A stretch of DNA of 64,000 bases from a gamma proteobacterium HTCC5015 (lineage in GTDB: Bacteria > Pseudomonadota > Gammaproteobacteria > HTCC5015): positions 115,456-179,455 of the forward strand of contig DS990598.1 in NCBI GenBank assembly GCA_000155715.1, given 5' to 3'. Positions 1 through 8,636 of the stretch are shown here, in pieces. Position 1 is the stretch's first letter. Every line of letters starts with the position of its first letter. The translations under genes were made by a program, and so were the position numbers. The notes below the pieces were generated by a model. The model did no database searches. It had not been told where the DNA came from and was given only the letters and a program-made list of their open reading frames with translations.

Positions 1-1
1 G

Positions 2-1405
2 ATGCGCCAAAAGTCGCTGGGCTTTGATCAATTGTTCGATGTGCGTGCGGTAAGAGTGATTGTCGATGACTTACCCCAGTGTTATCTCGCGTTGGGTTTG
101 TTGCATAGCCGCTGGCCCAATATTCAATCGGAGTTTGATGACTATATTGCCCAGCCCAAGGCGAACGGTTATCAGTCCCTACACACCGTGTTGGTGGGGC
201 CAGCTCAAAAGGCAGTTGAAGTGCAGATACGCAGCGCTGAGATGCACGATTTAGCGGAATCGGGTGTGGCGGCACACTGGAAGTATAAGGAACAGCATCG
301 GGGCGATAGCTCCCTCGATCGAAACATCGACAGTTTGCGCAAAATGCTCGATCAGGGCGAAGGCGACGACGAAAACTTGCTGGAAGCCTTTCAAGAATCC
401 ACAGATGGCCAGCGGGTGTACGTTTTCACTCCCGATGGTGATGTCATGGATTTGGCCGCCGGTGCAACGCCTGTGGATTTTGCCTACGCCGTGCATACAG
501 AAGTGGGGCACCGCTGCAAAGGCGCCAAGGTGAATGGTCGAATTGTGCCTTTGAGCTACAACCTCAAAGATGCCGATCGAGTTGAAATCATTACTGCGCG
601 CGAGGCGTCGCCGACCCTCGAGTGGCTTAATCCGCGCTCGGGATATCTGGCATCCACGCACGCACGAGCCAAAGTGCGAAATTGGTTTAATCGCCAAAAC
701 CGAGATCAGCACATTGCCTCGGGGCGCTTGATATTTGAGAGGGCATTAAACCGTTTGGCGGGGCGTGAGGTGAGCGATGAGCGTTACGCTCAGCACTTTT
801 CTTGTGCGGATGCAGAAGACATGTTCGCTCGCATAGGTCGAGGGCAAATTAATCAACACCAGCTTTCCAATGCGATTCAACAGCTAACCAAGCCGCAGGG
901 CAAGAGCGATCATTCGCCGTTGCTGGTTGACCCCCAGCTAGAGCACGGCCCCGCCGAGGGTATTAGCGTGTCTGGGGTCGGGAATCTTCTGACGCGCAGG
1001 GCGACCTGTTGCCAGCCTGTTGTTGGCGACCCTATTTCGGGTTTTATCACGCGGGGACGTGGCGTCTCTATCCACCACCGCGATTGCCAAAATTTGCAGC
1101 ATTTAGCGCAAGAAGAAGCCGACCGTATCATCCCAGTGGAGTGGGGTGTGGAGGAAAGTAATCGGGGGCAAATCACGTTGACCTTGGAGGCGTTTGATCG
1201 TGAGGGCCTGCTGCGCGATGTCAGCGGTGTGCTGTCTAAGGCGAAAGTACATCTTAGCGGCTTGCATACACAATCAGATGCCGAGGAGGGAACAGCCGCT
1301 ATGCAATTGATACTCGATTTACCGGATACGGGGTTGTTGGGAAAGTTAATAGACCAGCTCTACGACGTGCCTAACGTCATTGACGTCAAAAGAAGTGTGC
1401 GATGA
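2..1405 (+). CDS. relA: RelA (p)ppGpp synthetase, C-terminal part (5' end outside window)
   Basis: Ribosome-associated stringent-response synthetase that makes (p)ppGpp from GTP/GDP and ATP. The frame is open at the left edge, so only about 467 of roughly 745 residues are visible. In order they hold the end of the synthetase domain (FDVRAVRV, EFDDYIAQPKANGYQSLHT, and VEVQIR with its catalytic Glu), a TGS domain (about residues 138-200, starting RVYVFTPDGD), a zinc-finger-like segment (CCQPVVGD...HHRDC) and a C-terminal ACT domain (about 395-465). EFDDYIA and VEVQIR match RelA better than SpoT. Family role is established knowledge. The stop overlaps a tiny ATGA-coupled frame at 1402. The mazG gene that often follows relA is absent. 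Confidence 0.95.
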   Translation: MRQKSLGFDQLFDVRAVRVIVDDLPQCYLALGLLHSRWPNIQSEFDDYIAQPKANGYQSLHTVLVGPAQKAVEVQIRSAEMHDLAESGVAAHWKYKEQHRGDSSLDRNIDSLRKMLDQGEGDDENLLEAFQESTDGQRVYVFTPDGDVMDLAAGATPVDFAYAVHTEVGHRCKGAKVNGRIVPLSYNLKDADRVEIITAREASPTLEWLNPRSGYLASTHARAKVRNWFNRQNRDQHIASGRLIFERALNRLAGREVSDERYAQHFSCADAEDMFARIGRGQINQHQLSNAIQQLTKPQGKSDHSPLLVDPQLEHGPAEGISVSGVGNLLTRRATCCQPVVGDPISGFITRGRGVSIHHRDCQNLQHLAQEEADRIIPVEWGVEESNRGQITLTLEAFDREGLLRDVSGVLSKAKVHLSGLHTQSDAEEGTAAMQLILDLPDTGLLGKLIDQLYDVPNVIDVKRSVR

Positions 1406-1641
1406 GTCAGGGGAGTGTGGATAATGACGAAATTCCGCTTTTAAAAGACGACAAATGAGAATGTTTGTCATATAGCCTTGTATGTACTGGTTAATTTAAA
1501 TCAAATGGCTAGATTGTAGCCGTTTCAATCTTGCCTTAGGTGAAGCCGCTAGGGTATAAAGTAGCTATACAAATAGAGCTTTTGCTCTATGAAGCTTCAT
1601 AATTTTATAGAGACAGCCATACCAAAATCTTGGGGGGAACC
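1406..1641 (+). promoter_or_regulatory. Leader region of the DUF1302 operon with dyads
   Basis: This 236-bp gap upstream of the envelope operon is AT-rich and carries three dyads. They are GACAAA-N8-TTTGTC (1450-1469), a hairpin ATAGAGC-TTTT-GCTCTAT (1573-1590), and a perfect 14-bp palindrome TATGAAGCTTCATA (1588-1601) about 40 bp before the start codon. The last is a plausible repressor operator, for instance for the TetR protein encoded at the other end of the operon; that link is inference. No convincing -35/-10 pair was picked out. The gap also holds the 18-codon frame at 1402-1458 that starts in an ATGA overlap with relA. Confidence 0.4.
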
Positions 1642-3675
1642 ATGAAAAAAACGCAAGCCAGCGCGCTTTCGTCTTATCGACGCGCATTTAAGGTGTCGGC
1701 ACTTGCCGCAGCCATGACTCTTTCTATGAGTACGCCATCGCAGGCCGTGATCCTAGACTTCGGCGACAGTGGTTGGGAAGGTAGCTTAAATACGACATTG
1801 ACTTACGGCTTGGGTATCCGAATGGAAGACCCCGATGCCAGTAACATTGGTCGCGCCAATGGCGGAACGGCCTACTCGGTGAATGGCGACGACGGCAACC
1901 TCAACTTTGAAAAGGGCGATGTGTTTAGTAACGCCTTCAAAGTCAGTTCAGAGTTGTTGGTTGAAAGAGGCGGCTACGGCGCCTTTTTCCGTGTGAACGC
2001 TCTTTATGATGACGTGATTGCCAACGATCGAGTAGCCAGTCGTCCGCTAAATAACCGCAATCAAGGCTTCCCCCGAAATACCTCTGGTTCATTGATGGAT
2101 GGCAAAAAGCCGTTTTCCAGTGACTCGGTTGAATTGGCGGGCGAGCGCCTCGAGTTGTTTGATGCCTATGTGTTTGGCGGCTTTGATGTGGGCGAGCGCT
2201 ATGTCAGCTGGAAAGTGGGTAATCATGTACTCAGTTGGGGTGAGTCCACATTTATTCAAAACAGCATTAACCAAGTGAATCCATTTGATGTGTCAAAGCT
2301 GCGCGTTCCAGGCTCCGAGCTGAAGGACGCGGTGATTCCGGTTCCTATGGTGTCGGGTACCATTGACGTTACGCAGAACAGCACATTGCAGGCTTTCTAT
2401 CAGCTGCGTTCTGAGCCTTTCCGCATTGATCCCACAGGCTCTTACTTTAGTACCAACGATTTTGCGGGCGAAGGTGGTGGCGATCACGGTGTGTTCTTGA
2501 GCTTTGGTGATGCCCACGACAGTGGCAACGATGCCTTGCCTTTCCGTGTGACGCGCGATGACGACCGCGAAGCTGAAGACGATGGCCAGTTTGGCTTGGC
2601 GTATCGTGTCTTCGCGCCGAGTTTGAACGATACGGAGTTCGGCTTTTACTTTATGAACTATCACAGCCGTTTGCCTGTGATCAGCGGTCGCGCTGCTGAT
2701 GCGCAAACGGTACAGAATGCCTCGGCAGCTGCTGATGCAACATTCAATGCAACTGGCAGCAGGTCAGCTGCGGTGGGCGCTTACATCAATGGCTTGGTGA
2801 CCCATGCAGGCAACAATGAGCCCGCCCAGTACTACATTGAGTACCCTGAAGACATTCAGTTACTCGGCGTCAGCTTTAATACGAACTTGGGTCGCACCGG
2901 TGTTGCCTTACAGGGTGAGCTGTCCCACCGACAAGATGTCCCCATTCAAATTGATGATGTGGCTCTGTTGATCGCTGCCATTGCCTCTTCACAGGAAGAG
3001 GGCTGTAACAATGTAAATGATGTTGGTTCTGGCATTGCATGTACAGCCATGACCGATATTGCTAAGGGCGTTCAAATGGGAGCCTTTTCTGCAGGCGATA
3101 CGTTACCCGGCTATGTGCTTCGTGATGTGTCTCAGTTCCAGTCCACAGCTACTAAGGCCTTTAGCCGAGTAGCAGGTGCTGATCGTTTACTCTTAATTGG
3201 TGAAGTGGGCTTTAACTATGTGCACGATTTGCCCAAAAAAGACGAGCTGCTGTTCGAAGTTAACGGGACTTATTTGTCAGGCAATGATATGAGCTTGAAC
3301 GGTGCTACGCAGCCCCCCGGCTCTTATTTGCACCCTGATGATGCGAAAAACCCAGCCAATTTCCAGTCTAAAGATGATTTTGCCGATGATTTTTCATGGG
3401 GCTATATCATCGGTGGCCGTCTCGAATACTCGAACGTATTTAACAATGTTAACTTGAAGCCCAAGTTCTCTTATAAGCACGATGTTAAAGGCAATTCGCC
3501 CGGCCCTGGTGGCAGCTTTGTTGAAGACCGCAAAGCGGCGACGCTGGGTGTGGACTTCGACTATCACCAAGAGTGGTCTGGCGGTGTTAGCTATACAAGC
3601 TACTTCGGTGCAGAACATTTGAACTTGCTGCGCGACCGCGACTTCCTAGCCATGAATGTCCAGTACGCGTTCTAA
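1642..3675 (+). CDS. DUF1302 family outer-membrane protein
   Basis: A 677-residue exported protein. A signal peptide (Lys-rich start, hydrophobic 18-33, SQA cleavage near residue 35) precedes a long, Gly/Asn/Asp-rich sequence with alternating aromatic residues. It ends NVQYAF, a C-terminal aromatic typical of outer-membrane beta-barrels. The family (DUF1302, PF06980) is found beside DUF1329 genes in pseudomonads and hydrocarbon or steroid degraders; its function is not established. ATG 1642 is preferred because GGGGGG lies just upstream; an in-frame TTG at 1630 would precede that site. It is first of a four-gene operon, and the next gene starts 25 bp after its stop. Likely role: an outer-membrane channel or receptor for a hydrophobic compound (inference). 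Confidence 0.85.
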   Translation: MKKTQASALSSYRRAFKVSALAAAMTLSMSTPSQAVILDFGDSGWEGSLNTTLTYGLGIRMEDPDASNIGRANGGTAYSVNGDDGNLNFEKGDVFSNAFKVSSELLVERGGYGAFFRVNALYDDVIANDRVASRPLNNRNQGFPRNTSGSLMDGKKPFSSDSVELAGERLELFDAYVFGGFDVGERYVSWKVGNHVLSWGESTFIQNSINQVNPFDVSKLRVPGSELKDAVIPVPMVSGTIDVTQNSTLQAFYQLRSEPFRIDPTGSYFSTNDFAGEGGGDHGVFLSFGDAHDSGNDALPFRVTRDDDREAEDDGQFGLAYRVFAPSLNDTEFGFYFMNYHSRLPVISGRAADAQTVQNASAAADATFNATGSRSAAVGAYINGLVTHAGNNEPAQYYIEYPEDIQLLGVSFNTNLGRTGVALQGELSHRQDVPIQIDDVALLIAAIASSQEEGCNNVNDVGSGIACTAMTDIAKGVQMGAFSAGDTLPGYVLRDVSQFQSTATKAFSRVAGADRLLLIGEVGFNYVHDLPKKDELLFEVNGTYLSGNDMSLNGATQPPGSYLHPDDAKNPANFQSKDDFADDFSWGYIIGGRLEYSNVFNNVNLKPKFSYKHDVKGNSPGPGGSFVEDRKAATLGVDFDYHQEWSGGVSYTSYFGAEHLNLLRDRDFLAMNVQYAF

Positions 3676-3700
3676 ATTTGTTGTAAAGGGGATGAAAATT

Positions 3701-5077
3701 ATGATGAGCAAAACCGTTAAAACGCTCTGTTCAGTCGCTTTATTAGCGAGTGTCAGTGCGACTGCTCACGCCGCTATCTCGGAAACTGAAGCGAGAAAGT
3801 TGGGTAAGCAGTTAACGCCGATGGGTGCCATTCAGGCGGGTAATGCCGATGGAACGATTCCAGCGTGGACGGGTGGCGTTTCGTCGTCGCCCAAGGGATT
3901 CCGCACGGGGCAACACCATCCGGACCCATTCGCCAACGATAAGCCGCTGTTTAAGATTACTGCGCAGAACTACAAGCAATACGCTGAAAAACTGACGGTC
4001 GGTCAGATTCAGATGTTTGAACAGTATCCCGACAGCTTTTACATGAATGTGTATCCCTCGCGTCGCAGCGCGGCATACCCAGAGCGTGTCTATGAGGCCA
4101 CTCGTCAAGCCGCGACGAGTGCTGAACTGATTTCAAACGGCAATGGCGTGACGAAGTCGGCTAATTGGAGCGGTATACCGTTTCCAATTCCTTCAAGCGG
4201 TGTGGAGGTGATTTGGAATCACGTCCTTCGCTACCGTGGCACGGGTTCGGCGCAGCGCCAAATTGTACAGGCTGTAGTCAACCGCGATGGCGATTACAGC
4301 TTGGTGAAATTTGAAGACGAGTTCTATCCCATCTATGCCGATCCAGGCATTACTGAGGAAGAGCTAGATAACGTTCTGATTTACTTCAAGCAGGAAGTAA
4401 TCTCTCCAGCTCGTTTGGCGGGTGGTATCTTGCTGGTTCACGAAACTTTGAACCAAGAGAAAGAGCACCGCAAAGCGTGGGTTTATAACCCAGGTCAGCG
4501 CCGTGTGCGTCGCGCACCGAATGTGGCTTTTGACAACCCACGTGAAGCCTCTGATGGTTTGGCAACATCCGATCAGTTCGACATGTACAACGGCAGTCCC
4601 GAGCGCTACAACATGGAGCTGAAGGGACGTGAAGAGAAATTCATTTCGTACAACAACTATCGTTTGCACAGCAACGAGGTTAAATACGCGGATATTCTCA
4701 AACCGTTGCACGTTAACCCCGAGCTAGTTCGTTGGGAACTGCACCGTGTTCACGTTGTGGATGCCACGCTGAAAGATGGTCAGCGTCACATCTACAAGCG
4801 CCGCACTTTCTATGTCGACGAAGATTCGTGGCAAGTGGCTGCAGTGGATATCTATGATAACCGCGACAAGCTCTGGCGCGTGTCCTTCGGCCACATGATT
4901 GTCTACTACGACATTCCCGCCGCTTGGACGACGGTAGAAGAGCACATCGATCTTCAATCGGGTCGCTACCTCGTTATTGGCATGAACAATGAAGAGCCTT
5001 CAACCTACACATTTGGCTTGGATCGTTCAGCCGGTGACTACCGCCCGAGCTCGCTACGTCGTGCGGGTCGTCGATAA
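3701..5077 (+). CDS. DUF1329 family periplasmic protein
   Basis: A 458-residue exported protein of the DUF1329 family (PF07044), the usual neighbour of DUF1302. It has a signal peptide (MMSKTVKTLCS... ending ATAHA), then conserved-looking blocks such as LTPMGAIQAGNADGTIPAWTGG near the mature N-terminus and DSWQVAAVDIYDNRDKLWRVS toward the C-terminus. ATG 3701 sits 9 bp after AAAGGGG; the in-frame ATGs at 3692 and 3704 are less well placed. The family is thought to have a LolA/LolB-like beta fold that could bind lipid, but no function is proven. It probably works with the flanking barrel and the downstream propeller and RND transporter (inference from the operon). Confidence 0.85.
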   Translation: MMSKTVKTLCSVALLASVSATAHAAISETEARKLGKQLTPMGAIQAGNADGTIPAWTGGVSSSPKGFRTGQHHPDPFANDKPLFKITAQNYKQYAEKLTVGQIQMFEQYPDSFYMNVYPSRRSAAYPERVYEATRQAATSAELISNGNGVTKSANWSGIPFPIPSSGVEVIWNHVLRYRGTGSAQRQIVQAVVNRDGDYSLVKFEDEFYPIYADPGITEEELDNVLIYFKQEVISPARLAGGILLVHETLNQEKEHRKAWVYNPGQRRVRRAPNVAFDNPREASDGLATSDQFDMYNGSPERYNMELKGREEKFISYNNYRLHSNEVKYADILKPLHVNPELVRWELHRVHVVDATLKDGQRHIYKRRTFYVDEDSWQVAAVDIYDNRDKLWRVSFGHMIVYYDIPAAWTTVEEHIDLQSGRYLVIGMNNEEPSTYTFGLDRSAGDYRPSSLRRAGRR

Positions 5078-5093
5078 AACGCAAAAGCACTCA

Positions 5094-5119
5094 AGCGGCC
5101 AGCACTCCAGCTGGCCGCT
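5094..5119 (+). repeat. Intercistronic hairpin in the envelope operon
   Basis: Perfect 9-bp inverted repeat AGCGGCCAG / CTGGCCGCT with an 8-nt loop. A third TGGCCGCTA copy lies about 30 bp downstream. There is no T-run, so it is not a standard terminator. It may be an mRNA-stabilising or processing hairpin that sets different levels of the DUF1329 and YCF48 products (inference). Confidence 0.6.
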
Positions 5120-5175
5120 ACTATATGGCCTAGTCGATTGGCCGCTATCTATTCTAAGAAATTTCAGGAACAGCC

Positions 5176-6192
5176 ATGAATAAGAAGCTCAGTGTGAAAG
5201 CACTTGTGATAGGGCTGGGGTTTTCTATGGCCCCAATTGTCGCTAGTGCAGCCGACGCATCAAACGCACCTGCCGTGGAACATGCCGTAAAGGCACCTCT
5301 TGCAGAGAAAAGCTTATTGTTGGACGTAGAGCGAGCAGGGGAGCGCCTTATCGCCGTCGGTGGTTACGGCAATATTGTGCTCTCTGATGACGAGGGCAGC
5401 ACTTGGCGTCAGGCTCAGTCAGTGCCCGCTCGAGTCACGCTAACCGCTGTGGATTTTGTCGATGAGAAACGCGGTTGGGCTGTAGGCCACGATGCCGTGA
5501 TATTGAAAACGATCGATGGTGGCGAGAACTGGACTCGGCAGTACTTTGCGCCGGAAGAAGAGCGCCCGCTACTTGAGGTGCAATTTCGAGAAAACGGTCG
5601 CATTGGCTATGCATTGGGTGCTTATAGTTTTCGTTTAGTGAGTAACGATGGCGGTAAAAGCTGGGTATCCAAAGATCTAGCCGATAATGCGGAAACGGAC
5701 TTGGGTATGCCCATTGAGTACCACCTTCACCAAGTCACTAAAGCCAGTAACGGCGTTTGGTATATGTCTGCCGAAGCGGGTATGGCGTATCGATCGTTGG
5801 ATAAGGGTGAAACATGGGATCGTATTCCCCCACCTTATGATGGCTCGTTCTTTGGCGCTTTACCCTTGTTGGGTGAAAGTGTGTTGATGTTTGGTCTTCA
5901 AGGCAGCATCTATCGAACGGATGACGGCGGGGATGATTGGACGGAGATTGCGAACGCTTCTACTGCAACTTTGAATTCCGGCTTGATTATGGACGATGGT
6001 ACGGTTGTTCTAGTTGGCAATGACGGCGCAGTGCTTGTGAGTAAGACGGGCGGCCAGAGCTTCCAAGCCAAAAGCTTGAATGATAGAAAGTCGGTAGCGG
6101 ATGCTATCGAAATTAGTGGTGGAAAATTGTTGTTGGTTGGCGAAATGGGTGCACGCACGATTACGCTGGGTCAACTTAAGGGGGATATCTAA
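5176..6192 (+). CDS. YCF48/BNR-repeat periplasmic beta-propeller protein
   Basis: A 338-residue protein with a signal peptide (hydrophobic 9-24, cleavage near ASAAD) and six Asp-box/BNR-like motifs: SDDEGSTW, TIDGGENW, SNDGGKSW, SLDKGETW, TDDGGDDW and the degenerate SKTGGQSF. This is the YCF48-type seven-bladed propeller fold; HCF136, a photosystem II assembly factor, is the best-known relative. In bacteria the family recurs between DUF1329 and MMPL genes, presumably as a periplasmic scaffold or assembly factor. Its stop codon overlaps the next start (TAATG), so it is translationally coupled to the transporter. Function beyond fold is inferred. Confidence 0.85.
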   Translation: MNKKLSVKALVIGLGFSMAPIVASAADASNAPAVEHAVKAPLAEKSLLLDVERAGERLIAVGGYGNIVLSDDEGSTWRQAQSVPARVTLTAVDFVDEKRGWAVGHDAVILKTIDGGENWTRQYFAPEEERPLLEVQFRENGRIGYALGAYSFRLVSNDGGKSWVSKDLADNAETDLGMPIEYHLHQVTKASNGVWYMSAEAGMAYRSLDKGETWDRIPPPYDGSFFGALPLLGESVLMFGLQGSIYRTDDGGDDWTEIANASTATLNSGLIMDDGTVVLVGNDGAVLVSKTGGQSFQAKSLNDRKSVADAIEISGGKLLLVGEMGARTITLGQLKGDI

Positions 6193-8558
6193 TGTTGGGT
6201 TCAGTCATTCGCGCCGTTGAAGGCTTTATTTTCTCCCAGCGCAAATTGGTTATTGCTGTATTTGCTGTTCTGACCGTCTTGATGGCGGCCTCGGCGACTC
6301 GGCTTGAGATTAAAGCCGGTTTTGAAAAGCTGTTGCCTCTCGAACACGAGTATATGCAAACGTACCTCGAACACCGAGATGAATTTGGTGGTGGTAACCG
6401 TATTTTGATTGCCCTAATGGCGAAAGATGATACGCCGGGCAGCATGTTTACAGGAGAGTACCTAACCGCTTTTGATGCTTTGACGAATCTTGTCTATGCC
6501 ATGCCGGGCATTGAGAAGGCCAAAGTAAAATCTATCTTTACGCCCAATGTTCGTTTCACGGAAATTACCGAAGACGGCATTGATGCGGGCAATGTGATTC
6601 CGCCTGACTACGATGCCGATGATCCCGGCGCGAGTGCGGAGAAAATCCGAAAAAACATATTAAAAGCCAATATTGTCGGCCGCCTCGTTGCCAATGATTT
6701 TACGGGTGCTGCCGTATCTGCACACGCTTTGGAGGTCAATCCAGAAACACAAGAGCCCTACAATCAAGTTGAGATTGCTCAACACCTTTCTCCCGATTTA
6801 ATTTTGCAGCAGATCGAAGAGAGTGTTGTGGCCAGTGGACACAGCTTCGATGCCAGTCAATATGAAGTCCGCGTCATTGGCTTTACCAAAGTGGTGGGCG
6901 ATATTACTGAAGGGGCGGGCAAAGTTGTTCTGTTTTTTGCCGTCGCTTTCCTGATTACTGCGATATTGGTTTACCTCTATTCGCAATCATGGAAGGTCAC
7001 CATTGTCCCTCTCGTTTGCTCGGTGACGGCGGTTATTTGGCAGTTGGGTATCTTGCCTCTCATCGGTTTTGGTATCGATCCCATGTCGATTTTGGTGCCA
7101 TTCCTAATCTTTGCGATTGGTGTGAGTCACGGCGTGCAAATGATTTCTGCCATTGGCTCCGAAGTCTTTAACGGCAAGAATATGTACGATGCGGCTCGCA
7201 AAAGTTTCCGCGTTCTCGCAGTTCCCGGCGGCATTGCACTTGCCAGTGACACGATTGGTTTTATCACCATCTTGTTGATTGATATTGGCATCATTCAAGA
7301 GATGGCGATTACGGCCAGCTTGGGCGTCGCCGTTATTATTTTGACGAACTTGATTCTTTTGCCGGTGCTGATGTCGTTCTTGCCGGTAGATGACAATCTT
7401 CGTGAAAAGTTAAAAACGCGCTCCATCAAACTCGACAAGCTGTGGACGCCCGTGTCGGCGGTAACTGAAAAGAAAAATGCCACCTTGATTGTACTGGTGA
7501 TGCTATTGCTCTTCGCGGTGGGTTACTGGAAAGGCCAAGATGTGCAAATTGGCGATTTGCACCAAGGGGTTCCGGAGCTGCGGGCGGATTCAGAATATAA
7601 CCGCGACACAGCCGTTATTACTGATAAATTCTCAATTGGTGTCGATGTATTAACGGTAATGGCCGAAACCAAATCGAGTGGTTGTAGTGACTACAACATT
7701 ATGACCAGCATCGATCGCTTTGCTTGGCATATGCAAAATGTCGAAGGGGTACAAACGGTTGGCAGTTTGCCGCAAGTGGTTAAAGTCGTGAACGCCGCTT
7801 GGAATGAAGGTTACATGAAGTGGCGAGAACTGCCCCGCAATCAATTTATGATGAACCAGTCATCGGGTCGAATTGATACGACCACGGGGCTTCTGAATAA
7901 AAATTGCAGCGTTATGCCTGTGTACATCTTTACCGAAGATCACAAGGCGCAAACGATTAACCGCATTACCGATGAAGTTAAAGCCTACAACAAAGCGCAT
8001 GGACACGAGGACCTTTCGTTTGAGTTAGCCTCGGGTAATGTCGGTGTTATGGCTGCTACAAACGAGGAAGTATCAGCGGCCCAGTTCAATATGCTGGTCT
8101 ATGTATTTGGTGCTGTGATTCTGATGTGCTTAATTACATTCCGCTCGCTGCGAGGCACGCTGTGTATTGTGATTCCTCTCGCATTGGTATCACTGCTGGC
8201 ATACGCTTTGATGTCGTTGCTAGAAATTGGCTTGAAGGTGAATACGTTGCCAGTAGTTGCGCTGGGCGTTGGTATTGGTGTCGACTACGGCATTTATATC
8301 TTTAGCCGTTTCCAAGAGTATTACCAAAATGGTGGCCACTCGCTTAAGGAGGCCTACCATCGTACGCTCAGTATTACCGGTAATGGCGTGGTCTTTACGG
8401 GTCTGACACTCGGTATCGGTGTTGCCACTTGGATTTTCTCACCATTGAAGTTTCAAGCGGACATGGGGATTTTGTTGACCTTTATGTTTGTTGTGAACAT
8501 GCTGGGAGCAATATTTATATTGCCGGCACTCGCACGCTTGCTCTATCGAGAGCGATAG
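6192..8558 (+). CDS. MMPL/RND-superfamily transporter
   Basis: A 788-residue inner-membrane protein with RND topology: one transmembrane helix near the N-terminus (about 18-36), a large periplasmic domain, five or six helices (about 245-400), another near 433-450, a second periplasmic domain, then a final helix cluster (about 645-785). GVGIGVDYGIYIFSRF near residue 696 resembles the RND helix-4/10 proton-relay region. It belongs with lipid- and hydrophobe-moving RND proteins (MmpL, HpnN-like), not with the larger HAE1 drug pumps. Overlap of one base with the upstream propeller gene implies coupled translation. An intrinsic terminator follows. Substrate unknown; export or movement of hydrophobic molecules between membranes is the likely job. 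Confidence 0.88.
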   Translation: MLGSVIRAVEGFIFSQRKLVIAVFAVLTVLMAASATRLEIKAGFEKLLPLEHEYMQTYLEHRDEFGGGNRILIALMAKDDTPGSMFTGEYLTAFDALTNLVYAMPGIEKAKVKSIFTPNVRFTEITEDGIDAGNVIPPDYDADDPGASAEKIRKNILKANIVGRLVANDFTGAAVSAHALEVNPETQEPYNQVEIAQHLSPDLILQQIEESVVASGHSFDASQYEVRVIGFTKVVGDITEGAGKVVLFFAVAFLITAILVYLYSQSWKVTIVPLVCSVTAVIWQLGILPLIGFGIDPMSILVPFLIFAIGVSHGVQMISAIGSEVFNGKNMYDAARKSFRVLAVPGGIALASDTIGFITILLIDIGIIQEMAITASLGVAVIILTNLILLPVLMSFLPVDDNLREKLKTRSIKLDKLWTPVSAVTEKKNATLIVLVMLLLFAVGYWKGQDVQIGDLHQGVPELRADSEYNRDTAVITDKFSIGVDVLTVMAETKSSGCSDYNIMTSIDRFAWHMQNVEGVQTVGSLPQVVKVVNAAWNEGYMKWRELPRNQFMMNQSSGRIDTTTGLLNKNCSVMPVYIFTEDHKAQTINRITDEVKAYNKAHGHEDLSFELASGNVGVMAATNEEVSAAQFNMLVYVFGAVILMCLITFRSLRGTLCIVIPLALVSLLAYALMSLLEIGLKVNTLPVVALGVGIGVDYGIYIFSRFQEYYQNGGHSLKEAYHRTLSITGNGVVFTGLTLGIGVATWIFSPLKFQADMGILLTFMFVVNMLGAIFILPALARLLYRER

Positions 8559-8568
8559 GTCTTAATAA

Positions 8569-8594
8569 GGGGCGCCTAGAGCGCCCCTTTTTTT
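8569..8594 (+). terminator. Intrinsic terminator of the envelope operon
   Basis: Stem GGGGCGC / GCGCCCC with a 5-nt loop (CTAGA), followed by seven T residues. It lies 10 bp after the transporter stop codon and closes the four-gene operon before the TetR gene. Confidence 0.93.
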
Positions 8595-8636
8595 GTTGTA
8601 GGGCCGATGAAAGTAGAGAGCCGTACTTATTGACGC

